A stretch of 64,000 nt of DNA from Halichondria panicea (lineage: Eukaryota; Porifera; Demospongiae; Suberitida; Halichondriidae). The DNA is taken from NCBI RefSeq assembly GCF_963675165.1, contig NC_087380.1, forward strand, positions 445,803 to 509,802. The letters run 5' to 3'. The first letter of the stretch is position 1. Each line of letters starts with the position of its first letter. The notes below the pieces were generated by a model. It saw nothing but the letters and a program-made list of their open reading frames with translations, was not told the DNA's origin and did not search any database. A program made the translations under genes and the position numbers. Below, in pieces: positions 1 through 12,727 of this stretch.

Positions 1-3000
1 CATGCTGGTGAGTACAGGCTATAATGTACCTACAATGGCATAAGATAACAGTGAATGTTTACTGTGCATATTGAAAACTAAGATTAATGTTTACATGACT
101 CTGTACGTAGGTGTGTATAAACTGGTGGTTACTGGAGCCTCAGGGTCAACAACACAACAGGTCGTCACGGTAACAGTGATGAGTGAGGGTGGTGAGGCTA
201 GTGAGGGGGTGGAGGGGGTGGACTACGCCTCCATACCTGTGACAGAGTTTGGAGCGTACGTGGCTGACCTCCATGCTGGCAGCAATAAGAAGTTCAAATA
301 TCTTTACAAGGTAATGTTATACTAGCTGTGTGTGCAATCAACTTAATCCGTACACACACTCAGAATCTGGACAGTGGGGAGAGGGGTCATCCAGTGATTA
401 TTTCAGTGACTCCTGAGAACAAACTCAACAACAGATTTGGCAACATTGCTGTGTGTGAGTGTATATCCTGAGAGTTAGCACATATTAGTAGTTGTGTGTA
501 CACAGGCAGATGGAGGTCATAGCACTGTGTGTGTGTGTTCTCATATCTCATACTAATCACACCTATTCCTGCAGATGATGACAACCTCATTATCCTAGAC
601 CCCATCCCTGGACAAGAGGACTGTCAGAGTGACTACATCAATGCCTGCTATGTAGACGTGAGTGTGTGTGTGTTGAGCTCTTATTTTAATGGTTCAATGT
701 TTTTATTGTTGTGGCTTTTACAGTGTGTATACATCTGCCTAATGACTTGCTGCATTCCACTGCTAATGGTGCACTTGTTGAGTATACAATGAAACCTTAG
801 CTGTCTAAACTTGCTCTTTCATTCACGTACACACTGTATGTTGTGTGCATGCGCAGCGAGGTATACGGTAGTATGTGTGTGTGTGTGTGTGTACTAGGTT
901 GTTAGTACACACACAATGATATTAGATCTAAACACTTGTATAACTTTCCTTTACAATGTATCGTCACACATGTATTATCAGGTTTAGCCGCCGCTTACAA
1001 AAAAAGGGGGAAAAACTAGCTTGCTATCCATTTTCCACTCTTTGCAAATGTTATATTGAATTGATGGTCTGATACTGTAGCTTCATTCATCAAAGCTTTT
1101 GTGCGTCCACCAGCAGATCCATACAATAAAAAGCATACACGGTACTTTCAGTATCTGATAATTTATGAATTTTTTCTTCTCTTCTCAGGGGTATAAGAAA
1201 CCTAAAAAGTTCATAGCAACACAAGGTGAGGTCCTGGGTTACTAAGTGTGTACCATTACCATTGAGGTAGTCATTGGTTACCTTGTTGTGGGCACAGTTG
1301 AAACTGTAACTGATCAGCTAGAAACACATTTGTTACTGCTACTAGCTACTATGAGTATGATCTGTAAACCATTTTGTAACTGATTGTAAAATTCCGGTGT
1401 AATGTAATGTTTTTACCCTTTATAATTATAGGACCACTGCCAGGAACTCTGGTGGACTTCTGGCGTCTCATGTGGCAGGAGAGACCACCCATAATAGTCA
1501 TGCTCACCAACGTCATGGAGAACAACAAGATCAAGTGCGAACAGTACTGGCCAGAGTCTGGGAAGAAGCAATTTGGCCCATTCACAGTGGCCATTACAGA
1601 TCAGCAAATACTGGCTGACTACACCATCAGGACACTGGAGGCTTCAGTGAGTTGCAATACCACTGGCTTTATATAAGAGAGTGGGATTATTATCCGCCTC
1701 TCTTCCCCTGCCTCTAGTTGGATGGAGACCGCCGTGTGCTGAGAGTCAAGCTATTCCATTTCACTGCCTGGCCTGATCATGGTGTGCCTGACTATGCCAC
1801 GCCCATTCTTGGGTTCCATCGTCGGGTTAAGTCTCAGCACAAGCCATCGAAAGGTCCTATTCTGATCCACTGCAGTGCTGGTGTGGGACGCACAGGCACT
1901 TACATTGCCATTGATAACGTCCTCGATCAGATCTCAGTCGAAGGTCTCATCGATATTTCCGGTACCATTGTCAAATCTCGCAACCAGAGAATGAAGCTTG
2001 TACAAACACAGGTAGGTATACATCACTCTGATGCTATTGCTTCCATCATTGCTGCCATTTTGATTCTACTGAGCATGCTTATTGCCCCCTCTTCCTATAG
2101 GACCAATATGTGTTCATCCACGATGCTATCCTGGAGTCAGTGACATGTGGAGACACTCAGATCAGTGCTGGAGATCTGCGCAGACAAATACAGAAGATGT
2201 CATCAGTGCTCCCGGGAAAAACCATCTCAGATTTCCAATACCAGTTCCAAATTCTGGAACAGGTTACTCCAAATCCTAAAGAAGTTCGAAGTCCTATTGC
2301 TGTTAAGAATGCTGCCAGGAACAGGAACATGGACTACCTGCCACGTAAGGACTGCTGCTAACTGTGTACATTATATCCATTCACTGTTTCCCCAACAATA
2401 GCTGAGACCAGTCGTGTGATTCTGAAGGGAGAGCAACCTGACTACATTCATGCTGTGTTTGCTCATGTAAGTGTTCAACTACTATAGAGCCCTTGACCTA
2501 TTGTACTCTCATGGTCCCCTCCCTTCCTCCAGGGCTACAAGCACCAGAAGGCATACATCATTGCCCAGAATCCACTGGACTCAACTGTGCGTAACTTCTG
2601 GAAGGTGATCTATGACAGGAAGTGTGCTGCTGTTGTGATGTTGACTCCACTCAGTGAGAATGGGCAGGTAAGAGATGGTCTCCATTAGAGGTCCTCTCTG
2701 TTGAGTGTGTGTGTGTGTGTGTGTGTAGGAGGCATGCTCCCAGTACTGGCCAGAGAGTGGCAATGTCACCTCCTTCGGTGAGTTCACCATCGATAACTTG
2801 GGGGAGGAAACCAACACTGGGTTCATTATGAGGCAACTGAGCGTCCTCAATGAAAAAGTACGTCATGCATATCTTTGTTGCCTTCAAACCTCTCTCTATT
2901 CCTTGTTTCCTCCATGCAGACCCAAAAGACCCATCAATTGACTCTGTTCCACATCACTAACTGGAATAGCAGTGGAAAATGTGAGAACCTCAAGACTGTA

Positions 3001-3728
3001 ACTGACGTCAATGAGGAGGTTATAAAGGTTCAAAGGAGGACTGGAAACAACCCTGTACTGGTCCATTGCAAGTACGTACAAGTGCTGTAACCTTATATGG
3101 ACATTATATAACCTCCCCCTATCCAGTGACACTGCGACCCGCTCTGGTATGTACTGCTCTGTAGGTACTACCATTGACCGTTGCAAGACAGAGGGAGTGG
3201 TGGATGTGTTCCAGGTGGTCAAGGCTCTCAGGGTCCACAAGCCAGGGGCAGTACCCTCAGTCGTGAGTTCATCTGCTGCTTACATAGTGGGAGGCTTGTA
3301 CCATTACAAGAGCCAGACCTTGTTTAGTAGGGCCTGTATACCAACACATACCATGCAGGTTGTCTTAATTAATTCCCAATACCAAGATGTTCTGAAAGCA
3401 GCTTCAAGCCTCTGTACTGTTGATTAGTGCCATTTGCAATGTAGTTTTGTATCATCATGTGATTGCGCGTCAATCAATTTGACTGCCACGTGCAGAGATG
3501 ATAGCCTCAGATAGGGTCAAGTTTACAGACGCTAGCGGCTTCTATTGCACTGAAGATGGGCTGTAGGGAGGCTACTATTTGAGGGCGGCCTTTATACAAG
3601 AGCGGCCTCTGATCAAGCAAATACTGTAGTAGTGTATCCCCTCACAGGACAACTACAAGGATCTGTTTGATGCTACTCTGGTCTACTTGGACTCCTTTGA
3701 CAACTATGCCAACTTCCAAGATATTTGA
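1..3728 (+). CDS. Array RPTP copy 1, 3' part (end of Ig, PTP D1, PTP D2)
   Basis: This is the C-terminal 622 residues of a receptor tyrosine phosphatase whose 5' part lies left of the window. Exons read 1-7, 111-310, 364-454, 575-657, 1189-1225, 1432-1646, 1718-2011, 2101-2344, 2402-2466, 2533-2667, 2729-2857, 2920-3071, 3127-3262 and 3648-3728 (TGA). They match copies 2-5 in length and phase, apart from a one-codon indel in the exon at 2101. It starts at the last two codons of the first Ig exon. D1 has [16 protein letters not shown] and [10 protein letters not shown], so it should dephosphorylate phosphotyrosine. D2 has HCNDTATRSG and NWN in place of WPD and is probably a pseudophosphatase. 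The frame is open throughout. The start of the gene and its ectodomain cannot be seen. Confidence 0.9.
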
Positions 3729-4205
3729 TGTAAATTAATTGACACAAGAAATGAACAAATTGTATATAATTATATGAACTCTACATGTTGAGTATAATAG
3801 ATTTATATGGACAGGCCCGAATAATTTATAGAGATTATTGACTTCCTTTTTGTATAATCACGAGCACAGCTGTTTGTAATCACCCTGAATTCGTATTATT
3901 ATAATAACTTGATGTTTATAAATATTAACAGATAATAATACCGCAGACATAATTATACGCCTCGAGGCATAGCCGCACGAGGATACGATAAAGTTGACTA
4001 TGCATGTGTGTGTCTGTGTGTGTATTCCAGCTGTAACTGCTCAACGGTCGCAATGCAACGAACACTAACAGCTCGGCTTCTAGCCAGGATTTTGATTCGT
4101 AGATTTGCAAACTAAAGCTTTGTTTTCGAGTTATGGCTATTTTTACTTACAGTGTGAAGGCTGTTGCAGTCTTTCAGAACCGTTGCTAGCATCATCTGCA
4201 AATAA

Positions 4206-4253
4206 TTAATCAGTTTCTGTGAGCATGCTGACTGAGGGATCCAGCATCTGCAG
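4206..4253 (-). pseudogene. Decayed SPEF2 last-exon fragment (after copy 1)
   Basis: On the minus strand this resembles the terminal SPEF2 exon at 39478-39528. It keeps the stretch coding for SMLTE and its CTGCAG acceptor but lacks about 12 internal bases. No upstream SPEF2 exons are present, so it is a relic carried along by RPTP duplication and not a functional exon. Confidence 0.7.
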
Positions 4254-4493
4254 GCAAAACACAAGCTGTTTCAGGACATAAATTATAACATGTAATAATT
4301 TATAGTATAGCATTCAATTTCCTAATAAGAGTACATGCAATAAGAAGTAGATCTACACCCACTTGAATGGACCTATGTACTGTACATACACAGCGAGGTG
4401 GTATATATAGCGCCACTACAATGGTCCTAAGGCTGTAGCTAGCAGTGTATACTGCTTACAGGGACGTGGTTAGTGCCATAAGATATATTATAC

Positions 4494-4566
4494 TAGCTGC
4501 AACAACACAGCTATCTAGCTAGCTAGGGATACCTACTAACTGTCTACCATTGAAGAGAGACTACCC
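4494..4566 (+). promoter_or_regulatory. Conserved 5' flank / leader of RPTP copy 2
   Basis: About 70 bases beginning AGCTGCAACAAC and ending at the start codon recur almost unchanged before copies 2, 3, 4 and 5 (near 4494, 12847, 23013 and 32606). This is probably 5' UTR plus core promoter. I see no certain TATA box or initiator, and the transcription start is unknown. Confidence 0.45.
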
Positions 4567-7500
4567 ATGACCTCCATGCTGTGTGGTCTAGTGTGTGTGG
4601 TCCTGCTCTCTGGGCTCACTGCACTGGCAGGGGGACAAGGTGAGTCAGTATACAGCTATAGTTATATGTGTGTAATATTAAAGGTAGAGATGCCTGCATG
4701 CATTGTAAATCAGGGGGTATTATGGGTCACTTTGACAAAACGCTTCCAAAATTTCTTTTGTACCACCTGAAGTGATATTTTAATTACTTAGCATATGCAT
4801 GGATATAGTGCATTTTCTCAGCAGAGTATTTCAGTGCCCATGCGTTTATACACATGCATGCATGCAGTTAATCGCTTCAATCATTATCAACATGCACATG
4901 TGAGAAATTCCATACTTGTCCATGGTCATATACACACTGCACAATATTAATTGTAACTTGTGTATTCACTTGTTTTGGAGAAACAGGCTCTGTAGTGGTT
5001 GCTGTACCGAAGAGACGACTATATATAACTATAGCTTTATAGGTTTAAAAATGCATTTTTAATTAGTTCCATGCTTGAAGCACTATAGCATCTTTGTTGT
5101 TGAAGAACGATGTGACTCATAACACCATCGTTCCCCAAAATCTGTATTTTGCATATCGCTATACAAATAAATTACGATTTTAGTTACATAAGATAGAACT
5201 GATTAGACTCACCAGTTTTTTATTGTATTATAACGTAAATTTCACATTTTTCCAACAATTCTTTTCAGATAAATTTATACAGAGATTTGGTTAGCAGGAG
5301 TTAAAAGTGGAAGTGCAATCAACCACGACCACTAATTGCATTAGTGGAATGAACGTTATACTGTTTATTATGTTCACTATTTCAGGAACTTGTTCTGATT
5401 TACCACCACTAATGAATGGAGGCATTACCTACACTGATGGACTTGTTGACAGCAGACCTATTAATACCATTGCTACCTTCACTTGTAACAATGACTACAC
5501 TCTCACTACTGGAGGGAGTTTCAGCCAATGTCAGAATGATGGAAACTGGAGTAGGTCAGCTCCAACCTGTCAAGGTGAGTTCCACTGCATCTTAACAGTT
5601 GCTTCACCTTTCTTGATACAGTGAACACAGGACCCACTGAACCACCCACCACCTGTCCTGACCTCACTGTACCAGCCAATGGAATGATCAGCTACAATAT
5701 GGGGACTGATAGTCTGAGACCAGTGGACACTGTGGCCACCTACACCTGTGACACTGACTACACTCTCAATGGAGACACCACCAGGACTTGTGGGAGTGAT
5801 GGAGTGTGGAGTGGCGTTTCAGATTGTCAGCGTAAGTAGAACGGACTTTGTACTGTTTGTTTGTTGAGTGTATCGTCTCCCATACAGCTGACTGCCCTGA
5901 CTTACCCTCACTGACCAATGGGATGATTATGTACAGTGCTGGATCCACTAACAACAGACCTTTCCTCACTACTGCTGCACACTTCTGTAACACTGGCTAC
6001 ACTCTCACTGGAGGGGACACTACCAGGATCTGTGTGGGTGGAGGGATCTGGAGTGGGCCACCTCCAACTTGTCAGCGTCAGTAGAATTGAATTTGACAAA
6101 CAATATACAGACTAATGTTAAATGTATATGTTCACTATTTCAGGACCTTGTTCTGATTTACCACCACTAATGAATGGAGGCATTACCTACACTTTTGGAT
6201 CTGATAACAGCAGACCTATTAATACCATTGCTACCTACACTTGTGACAATGGCTACACTCTCACTACTGGAGGGAGTTTCAGAGTTTGTCGGAATGATGG
6301 AACCTGGAGTGGAGCAGCTCCAACCTGTCAATGTGAGTTCCACTACATCTTAACAGTTGCTTCACCTTTCTTGATACAGTGAACACAGGACCCACTGATC
6401 CTCCACCCACCACCTGTCCTGACCTCACTGTACCAGCCAATGGAATGATCAGCTACAATATGGGGACTGCTAGTCTGATACCAGTGGACACTGTGGCCAC
6501 CTACACTTGTGACACTGACTATACTCTCAGTGGAGACACCACCAGGACTTGTGGGACCGGCCGGAGCGGTGGAGTGTGGAATGGGTCAGATCCAAGTTGT
6601 CAGCGTAAGTGAAATGGACTTTGTACTGGTTGTTTGCTGAGTGTATCGTCTCCCATACAGTTAAATGCCCTGACTTACTCCCACTGATCAACGGGATGAT
6701 TATGTACAGTGGTGGATCCCCTGGCAACAGACCTTTCCTCTCTAGTGCTACGCACTCCTGTAACACTGGCTACACTCTCACTGGAGGTACTTTCACTGGA
6801 GGTACCTCCAGGGTCTGTGTGAGTGGAGGGATCTGGAGTGGGTCAGCTCCAACTTGTCAAAGTGAGCTCTGTAAATCTTGTATACATGCAGCTTGTTCTT
6901 ATATGAGTATTATTATGCGCATAAACCCAATGAAGATTGTGTGAATCAGATTTCTAGTTATACGTTAGTTATGTTGTGTATCTCACACCTTATATACACA
7001 GAAGACACAGGACCTACTGATCCTCCATCCACCACCTGTTCTGACCTGACTCCTCCAACCAGTGGAATGATTGGCTACAATATGGGGACTGTTAGTCTGC
7101 GACCAGTGAACACTGTGGCCACATACACCTGTAACACTGGCTACACTCTCAATGGAGGCAACACCAGGACTTGTGGGAGTGATGGAGCGTGGAGTGGGTC
7201 AGCTCCAACTTGTCAAGGTAAGGAATACAAGCTAGTGTGTTGATGGTTGATAAATTGTACTGTCTCTACAGCCACCTGTCCTGACCTCACTTTACCAACC
7301 AATGGAGTGATCATCTACAGCTCTAGTACCTCACCACACCCTCAGGGAGCCATGGCTACACAGAGCTGCTTGAATGGATACGTATCCTCCACTACCAGCA
7401 CTGCTACCAGAGTGTGTAGAGCTGACAGAGTGTGGAGTGGATCAGCTCTCACTTGTCAATGTAAGTATGCAATGATATTCTGTGTGCAGTTTAAAAGGTG

Positions 7501-10500
7501 AGTGCATTTTGCTCTAATAACATCTCCTTTACTGTTGTGTTTCAGTGACTGAAGTCATCACTACCTCTTCTCCTCTCATAACAAGTTAATTGTCTCCTTT
7601 ACTGACCATGTATACTAGTAACCTCCCCACAGCCATTGCCACTACTAAAGGGGACACTGTGCCCCCCACTGGAACTGACCCTCGGTCCACTGGAACTACC
7701 ACTGACAACACTGGAGCTAGCAACACAGGAGGTGTGGTGGCAGGTGTAGTCATTGTGTTACTCATTCTAGGCGCTGTCATTGTGGTGGGTATCATTGTCG
7801 GGGTCTACTTCTGGAGGTGAGACTATCATCAGAATGTGTGCATGTAATAATGTGTTCTTTTGTGTACAGGAAACTTTGTGGCAACCAGACCAAGTACAGC
7901 CCCTCCCCACGCCATGCCCCTCCCCCTCGCCCCACCCCCTATCAAGCATCCTTCAAGAAGAGGAACGGACAAGACAGTAAAGTCACCATCCAGAAAGTTG
8001 ACGGTAAGAAAAAACTATAGTTCAACTTTCAGCACCAACTATTTGTCTATATTTCAGAGCCTAGTATAGTAGAGTTTCCTAGTGATACTCATGTGACGGA
8101 GGGGGAGGAGGTGTATCTGAGGGTGAAGGTGGGAGGTCACCCTCCACCCAGTCTCACCTGGTACCACAATGGTAGGGAGGTGACTGCAGACTATGCCACA
8201 GAACTGGACCAGGACGGTGGATTATCCTTCCCTAGTGTGGAGACTAAGCATGCTGGTGAGTACAGGCTATAATGTACCTACAATGACATAAGATAACAGT
8301 GAATGTTTACTGTGCATATTGAAAACTAAGATTAATGTTTACATGACTCTGTACGTAGGTGTGTATAAACTGGTGGTTACTGGAGCCTCAGGGTCAACAA
8401 CACAACAGGTCGTCACGGTAACAGTGATGAGTGAGGGTGGTGAGGCTAGTGAGGGGGTGGAGGGGGTGGACTACGCCCCCATACCTGTGACAGAGTTTGG
8501 AGCGTACGTGGCTGATCTCCATGCTGGCAGCAATAAGAAGTTCAAAGATCTTTACAAGGTAATGTTATACTAGCTGTGTGTGTGGGCGTATGTCATTATC
8601 CACACACACTCAGAATCTGGACAGTGGGGAGAGGGGTCATCCAGTGATTGTTTCAGTGACTCCTGAGAACAAACTCAACAACAGATTTGGCAACATTGCT
8701 GTGTGTGAGTGTATATCCTGAGAGTTAGCACATATTAGTAGTTGTGTACACAGGCAGATGGAGGTCATAGCACTGTGTGTGTATGTGTTCTCATATCTCA
8801 TACTTATTCCTGCAGATGATGACAACCTCATTATCCTAGACCCCATCCCTGGACAAGAGGACTGTCAGAGTGACTACATCAATGCCTGCTATGTAGACGT
8901 GAGCTAGTGTGTGTGTTGAGCTCTTATTTTAATGTTTCAATGTTTTTATTGTTGTGACCATTACAGCACATGTATACATTGTACATCTGCTTATGATTAC
9001 TTGAGTATACAATGAAACCTTAGCTCTCTATATACTGGCCCTCTCATTCACTGCAAGTATACACACACACTTGCATAATTATGCTTAGTGTGCGCATGGG
9101 CAGCGATGTATACAGTATGTTTGTGTGCGTGTCTGTGTGTCTGTACTAGCTATCCCACTCTTTTCACCATTCCCTACATTGCAAATGTAATAATAGTCTG
9201 CTAGTACTGTAGTTTCATCACTGTAAATCTTTGGTATCGGTTTTCATTATTGTATGGTATCTGGTACCAGCTCATGAATTTGATTCTTCTTGTATTCTCA
9301 GGGGTACAAGAAGCCTAAAAGTTTCATAGCAACTCAAGGTAAGGTCCTGGTTTACCAAGTGTGTACCATTACCTTATATGGGCATCGAGGTAGTCCTTGT
9401 TTACATTGTTGTGGGCACAGTTGAAACTGTAACTGATCCGTCTAGAAAAACATTTGTTAGCTACTATGAGTATGACAATTGTTCTGCAAACCACTGCTAC
9501 TGATTGCATATGGTTAATTTAGTCATTTTGTTACTGCTACTAGCTACTATGAGTATGATCTGTAAACCATTTTGTAACTGATTGTATAATTTCGGTGTAA
9601 TGTTTTTACCCTTTATAATTATAGGACCACTGCCAGGAACTCTGGTGGACTTCTGGCGCATGGTGTGGCAGGAGAGACCACCCATAATAGTCATGCTCAC
9701 CAACCTCATGGAGAACAACAAGATCAAGTGTGAACAGTACTGGCCAGAGTCTGGGAAGAAGCAGTTTGGACCATTCACAGTGGCCATTACAGATCAGCAA
9801 ATACTGGCTGACTACACCATCAGAACACTGGAGGCTTCAGTGAGTTGCAATACCACAGCTTTATATAAGAAAGTGGGGCAGTGGTGGATTATTATCCGCT
9901 TCTCTTCCCCTGCCTCTAGTTGGATGGAGACCGCCGTGTGCTGAGAGTCAAGTTATTCCATTTCACTGCCTGGCCTGATCACGGTGTGCCTGACTATGCC
10001 ACGCCCATTCTTGGGTTCCATCGTCGGGTCCAGTCCCAACACAAGCCATCGAAAGGTCCTATTCTGATTCACTGCAGTGCTGGTGTGGGACGCACAGGCA
10101 CTTACATTGCCATTGATAATGTCCTCGATCAGATCTCTGTCGAGGGTCTCATCGATATTTCCAGTACCATTGTCAAATCTCGCAACCAGAGGATGAAGCT
10201 TGTACAAACACAGGTGAGTATACATCACTCTAATGCTATTGCTTCTATCATTGCTACCATTTTGATTCTACTGAGCATGCTCATTGCCCCCTCTTCCTAT
10301 AGGACCAATATGTGTTCATCCACGATGCTATCCTGGAGTCAGTGACGTGTGGAGACACTCAGATCAGTGCTGGAGATTTGCGCAGACAAATACAAAAGAT
10401 GTCATCAGTGCTGCTCCCGGGAAAACCCATCTCAGATTTCCAATTCCAGTTCCAAATTCTGGAACAGGTTACTCCAAATCCTAAAGAAGTTCGAAGTCCT

Positions 10501-12049
10501 ATTGCTGTTAAGAATGCTGCCAGGAACAGGAACATGGACTACCTGCCACGTAAGGACTGCTGCTAACTGTGTACATTATATCCATTCACTGTTTCCCCAA
10601 CAATAGCTGAGACCAGTCGTGTGATTCTGAAGGGAGAGCAACCTGACTACATTCATGCTGTGTTTGCTCATGTAAGTGTTCAACTACTAGAGCCCTTGAC
10701 CTATTGTACTCTCATGGTCCCCTCCCTCCCTCCCTCCAGGGCTACAAGCACCAGAAGGCATACATCATTGCCCAGAATCCACTGGACTCAACTGTGCGTA
10801 ACTTCTGGAAGGTGATCTATGACAGGAAGTGTGCGGCTGTTGTGATGTTGACTCCACTCAGTGAGAATGGGCAGGTAAGAGATGGTCTCCATTAGAGGTC
10901 CTCCCTGTTGAGTGTGTGTGTGTGTGTGTGTGTGTAGGAGGCATGCTCCCAGTACTGGCCAGAGAGTGGCAATGTCACCTCCTTCGGTGAGTTCACCATC
11001 GATAATTTGGGGGAGGAAACCAACACTGGGTTCGTTATGAGGCAACTGAGCGTCCTCAATGAAAAGGTACGCCATGCATCTTTTTGTTGCCTTCAAACCT
11101 CTCTCTATTCCTTGTTTCCTCCATGCAGACCCAAAAGGCCCATCAATTGACTCAGTTCCACATCACTAACTGGAATAGCAGTGGAAAGTGTGAGAACCTC
11201 AAGACTGTAACTGACGTGAATGTGGAGGTTATAAAGGTTCAAAGGAGGACTGGAAACAAGCCTGTACTGGTCCATTGCAAGTACGTTTCTGTAATCAATA
11301 TTGTAACCTTATATGGACATTATAATAGCCTTGCATTCTAGAATTCAGTCGATTTGGCAGATATCTTTGAGAGCTCGTAATTCGTGTTCAGATTGTCCAA
11401 CTTCAAATCTAATTGTAGCTCTCAGAATTTATATAATTGTAACCTCCCCCTATCCAGTGACACTGCGACCCGCTCTGGTATGTACTGCTCTGTAGCTACT
11501 ACCATTGACCGTTGCAAGACAGAGGGAGTGGTGGATGTGTTCCAGGTGGTCAAGGCTCTCAGGGTCCACAAGCCAGGGGCAGTGCCCTCAGTCGTGAGTT
11601 CATCTGCTGCTTACATAGAGGAGGCTTGTACTATTACTAGAGCCAGACCTTGCCTAGGGTCTGTACCAACCTATGCAGGTTGTCTTCCAATACAAGATAT
11701 TGTGAAAGCTTCAAGCCTCTGTACTGTTGATTAGTGTCCTTTGCAATGTAGTTTTGTACCATCATGTGTACCGTATTTGCGCATCAGTCAATATAGCTGC
11801 CACGTGCAGAGATGATAGGGTCAAAGTTCACTGAGGCTACTATTTGAGAGTGGCTTCCATTACACTGAAGATGGGCTGTACGGAGGCTACTATTTGAGTG
11901 CGGCCTTTATACAAGAGCGTCCTCTATCAAGCAAATACTGTAGTTATAATTAGTGTATCCCCTCACAGGACAACTACAAGGATCTGTTTGATGCTACTCT
12001 GGTCTACTTGGACTCCTTTGACAACTATGCAAACTTCCAAGATATTTAA
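4567..12049 (+). CDS. Array RPTP copy 2: eight sushi modules, TM, cytosolic Ig, PTP D1-D2
   Basis: A type I membrane phosphatase of 1366 residues. Exons: 4567-4639 (signal peptide, MTSMLCGLVCVVLLSGLTAL), eight CCP exons 5386-5574, 5622-5831, 5888-6076, 6144-6332, 6380-6604, 6661-6861, 7002-7217 and 7272-7460, linker 7546-7584, Thr-rich plus TM 7633-7816, Pro-rich 7870-8003, Ig 8058-8255 and 8359-8558, D1/D2 8614-8704, 8816-8898, 9302-9338, 9625-9839, 9920-10213, 10303-10549, 10607-10671, 10740-10874, 10938-11066, 11129-11280, 11458-11593 and 11969-12049 (TAA). All CCP exons are phase 1-1 with the four sushi cysteines. Both paired-cysteine Ig-like ectodomain modules found in copies 3-5 are absent. 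D1 keeps WPDHGVP and [10 protein letters not shown], while D2 has HCNDTATRSG. The donor at 7585 (GTTAAT) is weak: the position that reads GTAAG in copies 3-5 is ACAAG here. Confidence 0.9.
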
Positions 12050-12476
12050 TGTACATGAACTACACAAGAAATGAACAAATTATGTACGGACTCTGTTGAG
12101 TATAATAGATTTGCATGTCGGAATAATTTATAGAGATATTAATTTGTACAATCCATAGAACTCTTTATTTGTATAATCGGCACAGCTGTTTGTAATCACC
12201 CTGAATTCGGATTATAGAGTATTCACCCTGCACGTGCGTTGAGCTTCATTGCACAGCAACAAAACAAATACAATCACTTTTTACCGTATAATGACCTTAT
12301 TATAACAATATCATTATGGGGAATCTATAAAGAGATCGATATTAAGAAAACAGTGTTTTTTTGTCGCCTACAAGTTTCAATTATAACTAGCCTATTATTT
12401 TTAACCACTGTCTCATTAGCAGTTAGAGAGTCCATGAAAGTGTGCACGCACGGTGTAATAACTTCATGTTTTCAAA

Positions 12477-12622
12477 TACCGTATAGCGGGTTATTTTATT
12501 GCATGTAGAACATCATACGAAAATGAAATTATTCTATCGCAATACTTTCAACGTAACTATCCGGAGCTGTTAAAATAAGGGGAAAATTTACACCAACAAA
12601 AATTACCCGCTATATGCGGTAT
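12477..12622. mobile_element. MITE-like element with CCGTATAGCGGGT-type terminal inverted repeats
   Basis: About 146 bases bounded by TACCGTATAGCGGGT and the near-inverse ACCCGCTATATGCGGTA, with no coding capacity. Its interior (GGAGCTGTTAAAATA region) recurs near 22680, 32300, 42460 and, inverted, near 60410 and 62520. This fits a non-autonomous DNA transposon; the responsible transposase is not in the window. Confidence 0.65.
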
Positions 12623-12727
12623 AATAATTATAGCACAGACATAACACAGTTATTATTATTTATTTTGTCACAGTGTGTACACAACATGTCATGGATTAAG
12701 AGAAAGTATCCTTATAACTAGATAATA

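Larger units (their letters stand above)
3729..4566. other. Intergenic region between RPTP copies 1 and 2
   Basis: No gene is seen. The region holds the 3' flank of copy 1, a decayed minus-strand fragment of the SPEF2 last exon (4206-4253), and a block conserved before all complete array copies (about 4494-4566). The rest is AT-rich unique sequence. Confidence 0.6.

Noticed and set aside
7633-8003. Alternative topology with the Ig domain outside the cell
   Set aside because: This would need a second hydrophobic segment between Ig and D1. None is present, and the Ig lacks disulphide cysteines.
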